Positions 53,496 through 63,324 of a DNA stretch of 64,000 nucleotides are shown piece by piece. The stretch lies in assembly GCF_025998535.1 (NCBI RefSeq), contig NZ_AP024233.1, positions 248,001 to 312,000 on the forward strand, read 5' to 3'. Positions within the stretch are counted from its first letter, which is position 1, and each line of letters starts with the position of its first letter. The translations under genes were made by a program, and so were the position numbers. The DNA comes from Desulfolithobacter dissulfuricans. GTDB taxonomy: Bacteria > Desulfobacterota > Desulfobulbia > Desulfobulbales > Desulfobulbaceae. The notes under the pieces were generated by a model. The model had not been told where the DNA came from. It saw only the letters and a program-made list of their open reading frames with translations, and searched no databases.

Positions 53496-55277
53496 TTACT
53501 CCTTCCAGTCCGGTCGCAGGTGCAGTTCGGTGAGCTGCTTGCGGGCCACCGGGGCCGGGGCCTCGGTGAGCGGACAGGTGGCTTTCTGGGTCTTGGGAAA
53601 GGCGATGACGTCGCGGATGGAGTCAGAGCCGGTCAGGATCATCAGCAGCCGGTCAACTCCAAAGGCGATGCCGCCATGGGGCGGAGCACCGAGTTCCAGG
53701 GCCCGGAGAAGGAAGCCGAATTTTTCCTCCGCCTCCTGCTGGTCGATGCCCAGGACCTGGAAGACGCGTTCCTGGATGTCCTTGCGATGGATACGGATGG
53801 AGCCGCCACCGATCTCATTGCCATTGAGAACCAGGTCGTAAGCTCGGCTCTTGACCTTGCCCGGCTCGCTCTCCAGCAGGTCCAGGTGGTCTTCCCGGGG
53901 CGCGGTGAAAGGATGATGCACTGCGGTGTGCCGCTTTTCCCCATGGTCATATTCCACCAGCGGAAAATCGGTGATCCACAGGAAGTCAAAGCTCTCCCCG
54001 TCGATCAGTTCGAGGCGTCGGGCCAGTTCAAGGCGAAGCTCGGCCAGGACCTGGTTGACCACCCCGCGGCTGTCGGCTCCGAAGAGGATCAGGTCGCCAG
54101 GCTCGGCATCCAGGGCCTCACGCATGGTGGCAATTTCCTCTTCTGAAAAGAATTTGGTGATGGGTGACTGCCATTCGTCTTCCTTGATCTTGATCCAGGC
54201 CATGCCTTTGGCGCCGAACCGGCCGGCGAACTCGGTCAGGTCGTCCAGATCCTTGCGGGAAAAGGTGGCGCAGCCCTTGGCGTTGATGGCCTTGACCACT
54301 CCCCCTTTCTCGATGACCTGGCCAAAGACCTTGAAACCGCAGCCGCGCAGTTTCTCGGTCAGGTCGATCAGCTCGAACCCGAACCTGGTGTCGGGTCGAT
54401 CGGTGCCGAAACGCTCCATTGCTTCGTCATAGGTCATGCGCGCAAACGGCGGCCTCAGTTCGATGCCTCGGGCGGCTTTGAAAATTTCGGCGATCATCCC
54501 CTCGGTGATACCGATGATGTCTTCCTCGGTCACGAAGCTGAGCTCCATGTCGATCTGGGTGAACTCCGGCTGCCGGTCGGCGCGCAGGTCTTCATCCCGG
54601 AAGCACTTGACCACCTGGAAGTAGCGGTCCATACCGGCGACCATCAGCATCTGTTTGAAGAGCTGGGGCGACTGGGGCAGGGCGTAGAACCGGCCGGGGT
54701 TGACCCGGCTCGGCACCAGGTAGTCCCGGGCTCCTTCCGGGGTGGAGCGGGTAAGCATGGGGGTTTCGATCTCAAGAAAATCGTTTTCCGAGAGGTAGTT
54801 GCGGGCGGCCTGGACCGCTTTGTGGCGCATGATCAGGTTGCGGGCCATTTCCGGCCGCCGAAGGTCCAGGTAACGGTACTGGAGCCGGAGGTTATCAGAA
54901 ACCTCGACTTCCTCGTCCAGCGGGAAAGGCGGCGTTTCGCTGGTGTTCAGGATATGCAGCTCCGAGACCAGGACCTCGATGGCGCCGGTTTTGAGCTTGG
55001 GATTTTCCATGTCCGCCGGGCGTCGCTCGACCCTGCCCCGGACAGCCAGGACCCATTCACTGCGTAACCGGTGCGCCTTGGCGTGGACTTCCGCATTGAC
55101 CTCCGGGTTGAAAACCACCTGGGTGATGCCCCACCGGTCCCGCAGGTCGATAAAGATAACGCCGCCATGATCCCGGCGCCGCAGAACCCAGCCCATGAGG
55201 ACGACTTCCTGATCCAGGTTGTCCGGGCCAAGCTCATTGCAGTTATGTGTACGCGAAAGCGCTCCCAGTGTATCCAT
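53496..55277 (-). CDS. aspS: Aspartyl-tRNA synthetase
   Basis: 593 residues, bacterial-type class II synthetase. N-terminal OB fold (DQEVVLMGWVLRRRDHGGVIFIDLRD), motif 2 CFRDEDLRADRQPEFTQIDME (about 217), GAD insertion domain about 290-420, and motif 3 GIAFGVDRLLMILTGSDSIRDVIAFPK. It charges tRNA-Asp, and tRNA-Asn where GatCAB exists. It follows hisS by 77 bases, the common hisS-aspS pair. Confidence 0.97.
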   Translation of the reverse strand: MDTLGALSRTHNCNELGPDNLDQEVVLMGWVLRRRDHGGVIFIDLRDRWGITQVVFNPEVNAEVHAKAHRLRSEWVLAVRGRVERRPADMENPKLKTGAIEVLVSELHILNTSETPPFPLDEEVEVSDNLRLQYRYLDLRRPEMARNLIMRHKAVQAARNYLSENDFLEIETPMLTRSTPEGARDYLVPSRVNPGRFYALPQSPQLFKQMLMVAGMDRYFQVVKCFRDEDLRADRQPEFTQIDMELSFVTEEDIIGITEGMIAEIFKAARGIELRPPFARMTYDEAMERFGTDRPDTRFGFELIDLTEKLRGCGFKVFGQVIEKGGVVKAINAKGCATFSRKDLDDLTEFAGRFGAKGMAWIKIKEDEWQSPITKFFSEEEIATMREALDAEPGDLILFGADSRGVVNQVLAELRLELARRLELIDGESFDFLWITDFPLVEYDHGEKRHTAVHHPFTAPREDHLDLLESEPGKVKSRAYDLVLNGNEIGGGSIRIHRKDIQERVFQVLGIDQQEAEEKFGFLLRALELGAPPHGGIAFGVDRLLMILTGSDSIRDVIAFPKTQKATCPLTEAPAPVARKQLTELHLRPDWKE

Positions 55278-55354
55278 TAGTATTCTCCAGCCGCTGATGT
55301 GAGTGAAAAGTTAAAAGTGATGGTCCTGTGACAGGTTCTGATTCCGGAAGTTTT

Positions 55355-56641
55355 TTAACTTTCCGATCTTGCTGTTTCCATGCATGTCTTGGCCAGTATC
55401 CCGGCCAGCTCTTTCGTGTCGCCTTCCAGAGAAAAGGAGGTCTGCTCCTGGGTATCCATGTTGCGCAGGATAGCTTTTTTCTCTGCCAGTTCCTGTTCGC
55501 CGATGATCAGGGTATAGGCGGCGTTCAGGCGGCCGGCCTGTTTCATCTGGGCCTTGAGGCTGCGGCCGCTGTAGTCCATGGCCGCCCGGACAGAGAGCTT
55601 GCGCAGGGCGTGGATCAGCGGGGTGGCAAATTCCATGGCCTCCTGGCCCAGGGCGGCCGCAAAGATGTCTATCTCGCGGTCCAGGGCCTGCTGCTCACTA
55701 TCCGTGGACTCCATGAGCAGCACCAGCCGTTCCATGCCCATGGCAAAGCCGATCCCTGGCAGTCCGGGGCCGCCGAGCTGGTGGATGAGGCCGTCGTAGC
55801 GGCCGCCGGCGCCCACCGCCGACTGCGCCCCCAGTCCGGAGGCGATGAACTCAAAGGTGGTGCGGGTGTAATAGTCGAGCCCGCGGACCATGAACCGGTT
55901 CAGCTTGTAGGTGACTCCCAGGAGATCAAGGTTCTTCTGCACGGCCTGGAAATGCTCCCTGCACGGTGCACAGAGCGAATCGAGGATCGACGGTGCATTC
56001 TGGACCAGGGCCCGGCACGTTGCCTTCTTGCAGTCCAGCACCCGCAGGGGGTTGGTGGTCCGCCGCCGCCGGCAGTCCTCGCAGAGTCCCTCTTCTTTTT
56101 CTTCCAGGTAGCGGACCAGTTTCTCGCGAAAATCGGGTCGGCAATCCGGACAGCCCAGCGAATTGATTTCCAGGCTGGCCGTGAGTCCAAGTTCGGTGAG
56201 CAGCATCTGGCCCATGGCCATGAGCTCGGCATCCACCTGCGGTTCCTGGGCGCCGATGATTTCGGCATCGATTTGGTGGAACTGGCGGAGCCGTCCCTTC
56301 TGCGGCCTTTCATGGCGAAACATGGGGCCGATGGTGAAGAGCCGCTGCACGGGCCGCTGCAGGTGCAGGCTGTGTTCGATGAAGGCCCGGAGCAGAGACG
56401 CGGTGGCCTCCGGTCGCATGGTGATGCCCTTGTCGGGAAAGGTGTACATCTCCTTTTCGACAATATCAGTGGTCTCACCGATGGAGCGGGCAAAGAGCTC
56501 GGTTTTTTCCAGGATGGGCAACCGGATTTCCCGGAGCCCGAAGCGCTGGAAGATATCGCGGGCACATGCCTCGATGCGCTGCCAGCGGTGCACCTCATCG
56601 GGCAGTATGTCTTTGAAGCCGTTTATGGCCTTGATCTTCAA
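55355..56641 (-). CDS. hisS: Histidyl-tRNA synthetase
   Basis: 428 residues, class II. Motif 2 MFRHERPQKGRLRQFHQIDAEIIG (about 110), His-specific motifs LDYYTRTTFEF (about 258) and GAGGRYDGLIHQLGG (about 280), motif 3 GFAMGMERLVLLM (about 300), C-terminal anticodon domain. It has a Cys-rich insert between 165 and 215 (CPDCRPDF...CEDCRRR...CRALVQ...CAPC), a likely zinc site of some bacterial HisRS. Confidence 0.97.
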   Translation of the reverse strand: MKIKAINGFKDILPDEVHRWQRIEACARDIFQRFGLREIRLPILEKTELFARSIGETTDIVEKEMYTFPDKGITMRPEATASLLRAFIEHSLHLQRPVQRLFTIGPMFRHERPQKGRLRQFHQIDAEIIGAQEPQVDAELMAMGQMLLTELGLTASLEINSLGCPDCRPDFREKLVRYLEEKEEGLCEDCRRRRTTNPLRVLDCKKATCRALVQNAPSILDSLCAPCREHFQAVQKNLDLLGVTYKLNRFMVRGLDYYTRTTFEFIASGLGAQSAVGAGGRYDGLIHQLGGPGLPGIGFAMGMERLVLLMESTDSEQQALDREIDIFAAALGQEAMEFATPLIHALRKLSVRAAMDYSGRSLKAQMKQAGRLNAAYTLIIGEQELAEKKAILRNMDTQEQTSFSLEGDTKELAGILAKTCMETARSES

Positions 56642-57010
56642 GAAAATCTCCTTGTGATGGTACGTGTTCCGGACGGCGACGCAGCTCGTCCGTAGCTTGA
56701 AACATCTTCAGGTTTCATTTTTGTGCGGGTGCGGAATAAAAAAATCAAAATTTTACTCGAACAGATAGCGAAAAGTCAAGCAGATGTCGTCTATTTGTGG
56801 TAAAATATTTGGTTTCAGAAGATTTGTCTTTTTCCCTATGGCATGTGACTTGACAAAGCCATGCCAGGAAGGGCATTATCTCTTGTACCGTAACCTGAAA
56901 TGGGCGTTTCACCCATCGGCAACATAAAAAAATCCATGATTATACCGGGGTTCTTTTTAAGCTGCCGCACCCGATTCAGGTGTAATACTTTCCAATGAAA
57001 AGAGTACCAG
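56642..57010. other. Intergenic region hisS/nitronate-monooxygenase gene
   Basis: 369 bases, AT-rich at 56720-56830, holding divergent promoters that I cannot define. A short reading frame here lacks support. No tRNA or known riboswitch seen. Confidence 0.5.
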
Positions 57011-57997
57011 ATGAAACTGCCAGAACTTAAAATAGGTCGGTTTACAGCACGAATACCAATTATCCAGGGCGGCATGTCCATCCGGGTATCCGATTCCGCC
57101 CTGGCCATTCCGGTTGCCGAATGTGGCGGCGTCGGCACCATCGGCGGCTCCGGTATCCCCGTGGAGGAGTTGCAGGAAGACATCCGCAAGGCGAAAAAAG
57201 CGACCGACGGCGTCATCGCGGTCAATATTATGTACGCGATGAAGGATTTTTACGAGCTCGTCATGGGGTCCATCGAAGCCGGAGTGGATATCATCATCAC
57301 CGGCGCCGGTTTTTCCCGGGACATCTTCAAGATCGGCAAAAAATACAACGTGCCCATTGTCTCCATCGTCTCCTCTCCGGCCTTTGCCAAACTGGCGGAA
57401 AAACTGGGCGCGGCGGCCATTGTCGTTGAAGCGACCGAGGCCGGCGGCCATCTTGGTACCGACAAGCCGCTGCGGGAGTTGTTTCCGTCCATCCGCAAGG
57501 TGGTGAGCAAGGTGCCACTCATTGCCGCCGGCGGCATAACCAATGGCTTTGAGATGGCCGAGATGATGGAGAAGTTCGGGGCCGACGGCATCCAGATCGC
57601 CTCCCGTTTTGTCCTTTCCAAGGAGTGTTCGGTCTCCCAGGCCTTCAAGGAAACCTTTCTCAGGGCCAGAAAGGAAGATATAGTCCTGGTGAAATCGCCG
57701 GTGGGTATGCCCGGCCGGGCCATCAAAACGCCCTTTATCCAGAAGATGGAACAGGGCGAGGACGTGAAGGCCAGGGAGTGTAAATTCAAGTGTCTTAAAA
57801 AATGCAGTTTCCGGTACTGCATCAATGAGCGGCTGACAAAATCATACAAGGGTGATGTGGAAAACGGGCTGGTTTTTTCCGGCGCCAACACCTGGAAGAT
57901 GAACGAGATTCTCTCGGTCCGGGAAATATTTGACATGTTTGTCCGTCAGGCCGAATCAGTCTACCGCGAAGGAAAAATAAATCTTAACAACGCATGA
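57011..57997 (+). CDS. Nitronate monooxygenase-like / FabK-like flavoprotein
   Basis: 328 residues, TIM-barrel FMN enzyme of the NPD family. N-terminal RIPIIQGGMSIRVSD, FMN-binding GVGTIGGSG (about 38), EATEAGGHLG (about 142) and AAGGITNGFEMAEMM (about 174). C-terminal KCSFRYCINERL with paired Cys (KCLKKC and YC), seen in anaerobe forms. It may act as a nitronate-oxidising enzyme or enoyl-ACP reductase; the length (about 320) suits either. Confidence 0.85.
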   Translation: MKLPELKIGRFTARIPIIQGGMSIRVSDSALAIPVAECGGVGTIGGSGIPVEELQEDIRKAKKATDGVIAVNIMYAMKDFYELVMGSIEAGVDIIITGAGFSRDIFKIGKKYNVPIVSIVSSPAFAKLAEKLGAAAIVVEATEAGGHLGTDKPLRELFPSIRKVVSKVPLIAAGGITNGFEMAEMMEKFGADGIQIASRFVLSKECSVSQAFKETFLRARKEDIVLVKSPVGMPGRAIKTPFIQKMEQGEDVKARECKFKCLKKCSFRYCINERLTKSYKGDVENGLVFSGANTWKMNEILSVREIFDMFVRQAESVYREGKINLNNA

Positions 57998-58162
57998 AAG
58001 CAGCAGTTCGCTTATCCGGCCGCAGGGCGGGACAAACCGAATATGCAGTCAACTGGAGATACTGGGGCGTGAGACGGGAACGCCTGGCTGTCCGGGCTGG
58101 ATCCAGAGACCTGCTTTCATATAAACGTGTTTCGTTGTCTGTGGAACACCTCTCTACACTAC

Positions 58163-59530
58163 ATGGTTACTGCATCAGATGGCCGGGAGCTGCCGGCCTT
58201 TTCACCAAATATGACCCCCACGGTCATTCCAGAGTCTGACCACCCTATCCGCAAAAAGGATATCGATAAGGAAGCTCTCAAGGTGCTCTATCGCCTGCGG
58301 GATGCCGGTTTTTCGGGGTACCTGGTCGGAGGCGGGGTGCGTGATCTGTATCTTGGCAAAAAACCGCGGGATTTCGATATCTCCACCGATGCCCGTCCGG
58401 GTCAGCTGCGCAAGCTGTTCCGTAACAGCCGGACCATCGGCCGCCGGTTTCGCCTGGTGCAGGTGTTCTTCCGTGGCGGCAAGATCATCGAGGTCTCCAC
58501 CCTTCGTTCACTCAGTGAATACGACATCAATGGTCAGGAGCAGGTCCTGCCCAGCAACAACACCTATGGCACCCTCGAGGAAGACGCCTTCCGCCGGGAT
58601 CTGACCATCAACTCCCTGTTTTACGAGATAGAGAATCGGACCATTATCGATTATGTCGGTGGTGTTCGCGACCTGGACGAGGGCGTTGTCCGCATTGTCG
58701 GTGAGCCGGAACGGCGGGTGACCCGGGATCCGGTCCGGATTATGCGGGCGGTTCGTCACGCGGCCCGGAGTAATTTTGAAATCGAGCCGGTGACCTGGAA
58801 GGCGATCGTTTCCAACCGGGAAAAACTGCTGCTCTGTCCTCCGTCCCGGCTGCGCGATGAACTGCTCAAAGACCTTCGTTCCGGAGCCAGCCGGCCCTGG
58901 GCCGAGATTGCCATCAAATGCGGCCTGCTTTCCACTCTGCTGCCATGTTATGAAGATATTGCAGGCAACAGGGAAGTGAAAGATGAATTGCTGGCCATGC
59001 TCGGTGTGCTGGATCGGCTGTATGGCCAGGATATCCGGGGCGGCAAGATAGTGGTGCCTGATTTCATGCTCTTTGCCCTTCTGCTGGCGCCCTGGGCCTG
59101 CCATCGCTATGAGCTGACCAGGCAGAAAATTCGCGGACCGGTGTACCACCAGCTCTCCCGCCAGATCCGCAGCGACATTGATCAGCTCTTTGGACAGCAG
59201 CTCAATATGAAGCGCATGATCAAGGAAGCGATCACCACTCTCCTGGTCAACATCTCCACCTTCAGTCAGCACCATAACGGTTCTTCCTGGCCCAAGTGGC
59301 TGCGGCGCAAGAGCTATTTCGGCGATTGCTCCAGGTTCTACGCTCTCTATCTCGAAGCCACGCAGGGACGTCCTGCCGATGAGAACCTCTTCGTGGAGAC
59401 CGAGGAAATCCGACCGGTCACCGTGGAACACCGGGGCGACGGTGAACGGGAACGGCCGCGGGCCCGCAAGGGAATCAATCCCGCCTTCTCCAGTAGAAAA
59501 CATGGTGTGTTCGGCTTGCGCCGGGGATAA
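58163..59530 (+). CDS. pcnB: Poly(A) polymerase / CCA-type nucleotidyltransferase PcnB
   Basis: About 455 residues. The nucleotidyltransferase head reads YLVGGGVRDLYLGKKPRDFDISTDARP (GG and DxD motifs), followed by RRFRLVQVFF and EEDAFRRDLTINSLFYEI, typical of PcnB-like enzymes that add poly(A) to RNA 3' ends. The basic C-terminus (RERPRARKGINPAFSSRKHG) is as in PcnB. The start is uncertain: ATG 58163 or 58211. Confidence 0.9.
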   Translation: MVTASDGRELPAFSPNMTPTVIPESDHPIRKKDIDKEALKVLYRLRDAGFSGYLVGGGVRDLYLGKKPRDFDISTDARPGQLRKLFRNSRTIGRRFRLVQVFFRGGKIIEVSTLRSLSEYDINGQEQVLPSNNTYGTLEEDAFRRDLTINSLFYEIENRTIIDYVGGVRDLDEGVVRIVGEPERRVTRDPVRIMRAVRHAARSNFEIEPVTWKAIVSNREKLLLCPPSRLRDELLKDLRSGASRPWAEIAIKCGLLSTLLPCYEDIAGNREVKDELLAMLGVLDRLYGQDIRGGKIVVPDFMLFALLLAPWACHRYELTRQKIRGPVYHQLSRQIRSDIDQLFGQQLNMKRMIKEAITTLLVNISTFSQHHNGSSWPKWLRRKSYFGDCSRFYALYLEATQGRPADENLFVETEEIRPVTVEHRGDGERERPRARKGINPAFSSRKHGVFGLRRG

Positions 59531-60313
59531 TTGAACACTGACGTGGAAAGTGTGAAGGGAGAAGCTGCCGGGTCGACGTTTCGTTTTTTACTGTACAACA
59601 TCCGTTATTGTACAGGGATCGGAGCGCGGTTTCATCTGCCGGTCCCCTATGCCGGATATTTCAAACGCTCTGGCGAAAATCTGGAGAAAATCATCTCCTT
59701 TATCAGGGAGGTGGATCCCGATATTATCGGTTTGATCGAGGTTGACTGCGGCTCCTTCCGCTCGGAAAAACTTTGCCAGGCCGAGGTCATTGCCCGTCAG
59801 CTCGGCCATTTCCATGTGGTTCAGAACAAATATGGTGAAGATTCCGTGGCCACCAGGGTGCCGGTTCTCAGCAAGCAGGCCAATGCCCTGCTCACCCGCC
59901 TTCCCATCAGCTCCCATCGTTTTCATTATTTTGACAAGGGCGTCAAGCGGCTTGTGATCGAGGCGCAAATCGAACCGGCAACCGTGTTTCTGGTTCACCT
60001 GTCCCTTACCTACCGTGTCCGGCAGGCGCAGTTGCAGAATCTCTATCGTCTTGTTCGCGAGGTGCAGGGACCGGTTATCGTGGCCGGCGATTTCAATGTC
60101 CTCTGGGGCGATCAGGAACTGGAACTTTTTTTGGCTGCCACCGGCCTTACCAGTGCCAATGGTCTGGGAACCCCTTCGCATCCCAGCAAAGCACCCAAGA
60201 GGCAACTGGATTTCATCCTCCACAGTGAAGAGTTCAAGGTAAGCGGATTCCAGGCTCCACTGGTTACCTATTCCGATCACGTGCCACTGGTCTGTGACCT
60301 GGAACTGCGGTAA
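59531..60313 (+). CDS. Endonuclease/exonuclease/phosphatase-family protein
   Basis: 260 residues with the EEP fold: LLYNIRYCTG start (Asn), EVDPDIIGLIEVDCG (metal-binding Glu), VIVAGDFNVLWGDQE (catalytic Asp-x-Asn) and TYSDHVPLVCDLEL (Ser-Asp-His). It hydrolyses phosphodiesters or phosphate esters in DNA, lipids or metabolites. Start TTG directly at the pcnB stop; GTG 59543 is possible. Confidence 0.87.
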   Translation: MNTDVESVKGEAAGSTFRFLLYNIRYCTGIGARFHLPVPYAGYFKRSGENLEKIISFIREVDPDIIGLIEVDCGSFRSEKLCQAEVIARQLGHFHVVQNKYGEDSVATRVPVLSKQANALLTRLPISSHRFHYFDKGVKRLVIEAQIEPATVFLVHLSLTYRVRQAQLQNLYRLVREVQGPVIVAGDFNVLWGDQELELFLAATGLTSANGLGTPSHPSKAPKRQLDFILHSEEFKVSGFQAPLVTYSDHVPLVCDLELR

Positions 60314-60351
60314 GGCCGGGCGAACCCTCCTGCTGCCACTCATGTTTCCGT

Positions 60352-61107
60352 TCAGCCCGACATGGGCAGGCCAATGACCGACCCGTTGCGGCCGGTAACA
60401 CCATTCCCCTCCTTCACCGCCCGTCGATAGGAGAAAAAGTCCAGGCTGCAGCAGGTGCAGATACCTGTTATGTCGATCTGTCTGTCCGGAACTCCCGCCT
60501 GCTGCAGTTGATCGCGGCTGATTTTCCAGAAATCAAAATAATTTCTTTTCCACTGGTACCTGTGCAGGCCAGGGGGAAGCTCGCTGCGAAAGTTGACAAA
60601 CTCCGCGCAGCAGGGACCAAGCGACGGGCTGATCACACCCCGCAGGTTTGGTGGTTCCACGCCGAAATGGAGCTGCATACTGGTGATGGTTCGGGCGATG
60701 ATGTTGGCCACGCTTCCACGCCAGCCGCAGTGGATCGCCGCCACCACATGCCTGATCGGGTCATGGAGCAGGACGGCCTGGCAGTCGGCCTGCTGGATCA
60801 GAAGACCGACCCCGGGCTGACTCGTAACCAGGGCGTCGCAGTTATCGATTTCCACATCAGCACTGATATCTTCCACCACCTTGATCCCGGTACCGTGGAC
60901 CTGGCGGGCGGAAACAAGATGGGTGAGACCCAGCAGGTGTTTCACACTCCGCCGGTTCCTGGCCACATCTTCGTTCCGGTCGCCGACATACAGGCCGAGA
61001 TTGAGGGAATCGTAGGGCTTTTTGCTGACTCCGCCATGCCGGTTCAACATGGCATGGGGTACTGTCAGCACAGGGCTTGAAAGCGGTGTCAGGCGATGGT
61101 GTGGCAT
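60352..61107 (-). CDS. pgeF: Multicopper polyphenol oxidase (laccase)-domain protein
   Basis: 251 residues of the YfiH/PgeF family, known to act as a peptidoglycan editing amidase or purine nucleoside phosphorylase. Zinc/active-site residues: RQVHGTGI, QADCQAVLLHDP, IHCGWRGSV and a late CTCC. ATG 61107 is used because it matches the family start; the longer frame has a Cys/His-rich extension without support. Confidence 0.9.
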   Translation of the reverse strand: MPHHRLTPLSSPVLTVPHAMLNRHGGVSKKPYDSLNLGLYVGDRNEDVARNRRSVKHLLGLTHLVSARQVHGTGIKVVEDISADVEIDNCDALVTSQPGVGLLIQQADCQAVLLHDPIRHVVAAIHCGWRGSVANIIARTITSMQLHFGVEPPNLRGVISPSLGPCCAEFVNFRSELPPGLHRYQWKRNYFDFWKISRDQLQQAGVPDRQIDITGICTCCSLDFFSYRRAVKEGNGVTGRNGSVIGLPMSG

Positions 61108-61194
61108 GGAAGAAATAAGAAATCTAAGATACAGGTGGCACGGATGGATGCCTGCGTCAGCAGTGCAGGCTGCCCGGTTGCCTGGCCGGGAATA

Positions 61195-61230
61195 CAAAAA
61201 AGGGGAAAGCCACCAGGCTTTCCCCTTTTT
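61195..61230. terminator. Bidirectional intrinsic terminator
   Basis: AAAAAAGGGGAAAGC-CACCAG-GCTTTCCCCTTTTT. It has an A-run on one side and a T-run on the other, so it can work in both directions. The intron begins directly after the T-run, the usual target of group IIC introns. Confidence 0.88.
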
Positions 61231-61961
61231 AGTGTTTGCCCGGCATGGCGGGCAAACCCAGCCTGCGGAACGCAGGCGTCACCCCGACCAGGGGGAAGAC
61301 AATCCGAATCGCAAGGGCGTTGCTGGCAACGGCAGGGTCTGAAGGAAGCGATAGGAAGTGAGCGGTACATAGCGTAAGTGAACCTGATTCGGCGTCATAG
61401 GTGGGTAAGCGTGCACAATAGCGTGAAGCCCGATACCTGGTCAGACCTTTGGCGTGATTGAGGATGGGATTGCTCACCGGGAGTTCGCCTTAACCGGGGA
61501 AGCCTCCTAGCGTACTTGCAGTACGAGAGTTAAGGAAGGTTCAAGGAGAGATCCAAGGCCTACCGAAGCGGTGGGAGGTGGCAGATGATTCCGTAGTAGT
61601 GATGAAATCCCGGCCGGAGAAGCCTGGTAACAGCGTGGAGGATAAAACCGGGATGACCTGTCAGCGTTGTTTGACAGGGGCTGGTATTTGCCAAAAGCGG
61701 TATCAGTTGCGAAGGGATGAAGTTTATTTGAAGGTTCCCTGAAGATCATGGAGGTCTGGAGTCAGAACACAAGCTGCCCGACGGGGCGGGGCACATTTTC
61801 GGCGGTATGCTGTGAGAGGCCGTCTGCTGATTTTGGCCGTTCATCGGAGTAACCTGAACAGTTGAGCGTACATTGCCCATTGGGATAGAAGGCGCTCTCA
61901 TTTGGGTGAAGACCCGGGGATTCCAGGCAGAAGTGGAGGGATGGGGACGCAGGACAGGAGC

Positions 61962-63230
61962 ATGGTTGACGTTTGGTACAGTCTGTATGACCGGATGCTG
62001 AGCAGGGACGCTCTGCACAAGGCGTTTGGGAAGGTGAGGTCTGCGAAGGGAGCTGCCGGAATAGACGGCCAGTCCATCAAGGACTTTGCCGCATCAGCCG
62101 AAGCCAACATCGACTGTCTCCTGAAGGAACTGTGGGAAAAGAGTTACCAGCCACTGGCCGTGCGCCGGGTAGAGATACCCAAGCCAACCGGAGGAGTTCG
62201 GTTGCTCGGTATTCCAGCAGTCCGTGACCGTGTAGTGCAGCAGGCACTGCTCGACATTCTCCTGCCGATATTCGATCGGGATTTCCACCCGTCGAGCTAT
62301 GGCTATCGCCCAGGCCGCAGTTGTCATCAGGCGATATCCAAGGCGACGATGTTTATCCGTGACTACGATCGAAAGTGGGTAGTTGATATGGATCTGTCCA
62401 AATGCTTTGACACCTTGGACCATGATCTCATCCTCAGCGCCTTTCGTCGCCGGATCAGGGACGGGAGTATCCTCGGTCTCCTGGAGAAGTTTCTGAAGAG
62501 CGGTGTAATGACGGATTCGGGATTTACGGCTAGCGAGATCGGCAGTCCACAGGGCGGCGTGATCAGCCCTCTGATAGCCAATGTGTATCTCGATTCTTTT
62601 GATCAATTCATGAAGAATCGTGGCCACCGAATAGTCCGCTATGCGGACGATATCCTGATTCTGTGCCAATCAAAGAAAGCGGCCGAGAATGCTCTTGAGC
62701 AGGCACGGCACTATCTTGAAGGAGAATTGCTGCTGACTGTCAACCGTGAAAAGACCCATATCTGCCACAGCAGTCGGGGCGTAAACTTTCTGGGAGTATC
62801 CGTATGCTCTCAGTATACGCAAATCCAGCGAGGCAAGATTAAGTCTTTCAAGGCAAAGGTCAAGGCAATGACCCGGCGTAATTCCCCGGTGAATCTTGAG
62901 AAAGTGATTGCAGATCTCAATCCGCTCTTGAGGGGATTTGCCAACTACTTCCGGATAGCGAACTGCACAGGAGAATTTTCAAGGCTGATGAGATGGATTC
63001 GGAGAAGACTGCGAGCCATCCAGCTGAAATTGTGGAAGAAGCCCAATCGGCTTCACCGCAGGCTGAGGCAGCTTGGATACAGGGGGAAGTTTGATGCGAT
63101 CAAAATGAACTCCTGGGCCAATGCGGCAAGTCCTTTGAGCCATTATGCCCTGCCCAACGGATATTTACACCGGGGCTTGGGTCTCTTTGATCTTGGTGCT
63201 GTATCTACTGGAATCTCTGTTTCAATATGA
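61962..63230 (+). CDS. ltrA: Group II intron reverse transcriptase/maturase
   Basis: 422 residues. The start ATG 61962 follows AGGAG; a TTG at 61902 would add 20 residues without a better site. RT motifs: YRPGRSCHQAI, DMDLSKCFDTLDHDLIL, SPQGGVISPLIANVYLD and RYADDILIL (catalytic Asp pair), then domain X (LRGFANYFRIANCTGEFSRLMRWIRRRLRAIQLKLWKK). There is no DNA-binding/endonuclease domain after it. The copy appears intact and probably mobile. Confidence 0.95.
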   Translation: MVDVWYSLYDRMLSRDALHKAFGKVRSAKGAAGIDGQSIKDFAASAEANIDCLLKELWEKSYQPLAVRRVEIPKPTGGVRLLGIPAVRDRVVQQALLDILLPIFDRDFHPSSYGYRPGRSCHQAISKATMFIRDYDRKWVVDMDLSKCFDTLDHDLILSAFRRRIRDGSILGLLEKFLKSGVMTDSGFTASEIGSPQGGVISPLIANVYLDSFDQFMKNRGHRIVRYADDILILCQSKKAAENALEQARHYLEGELLLTVNREKTHICHSSRGVNFLGVSVCSQYTQIQRGKIKSFKAKVKAMTRRNSPVNLEKVIADLNPLLRGFANYFRIANCTGEFSRLMRWIRRRLRAIQLKLWKKPNRLHRRLRQLGYRGKFDAIKMNSWANAASPLSHYALPNGYLHRGLGLFDLGAVSTGISVSI

Positions 63231-63244
63231 AGGAAAATAAACAG

Positions 63245-63324
63245 GAGCCGTATACGAGACCCGTACGTACGGTTCTGTGAGAGGGATGAGGCAAGCGTAA
63301 TTAACTTGCCTCACCCTACTCGAT
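63245..63324 (+). ncRNA. Group II intron domains V and VI
   Basis: Domain V: GAGCCGTATACGAG...GTACGTACGGTTC (63245-63275). Domain VI: GGGATGAGGCAAG, loop CGTAATTAA, CTTGCCTCACCC with a bulged A as branch point, then TACTCGAT, the 3' splice end. Confidence 0.85.

Larger units (their letters stand above)
61232..63324 (+). mobile_element. Group II intron, complete (right copy)
   Basis: 2093 bases from GTGTTTGCCCGGCATGG to CTACTCGAT. The 5' 700 bases are non-coding domain I-III sequence with EBS-like segments. The intron-encoded protein is at 61962-63230, and domains V and VI end the element. Insertion right after an intrinsic terminator and the lack of an endonuclease domain fit group IIC. From 61998 on, it matches the left-end copy. 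Confidence 0.9.
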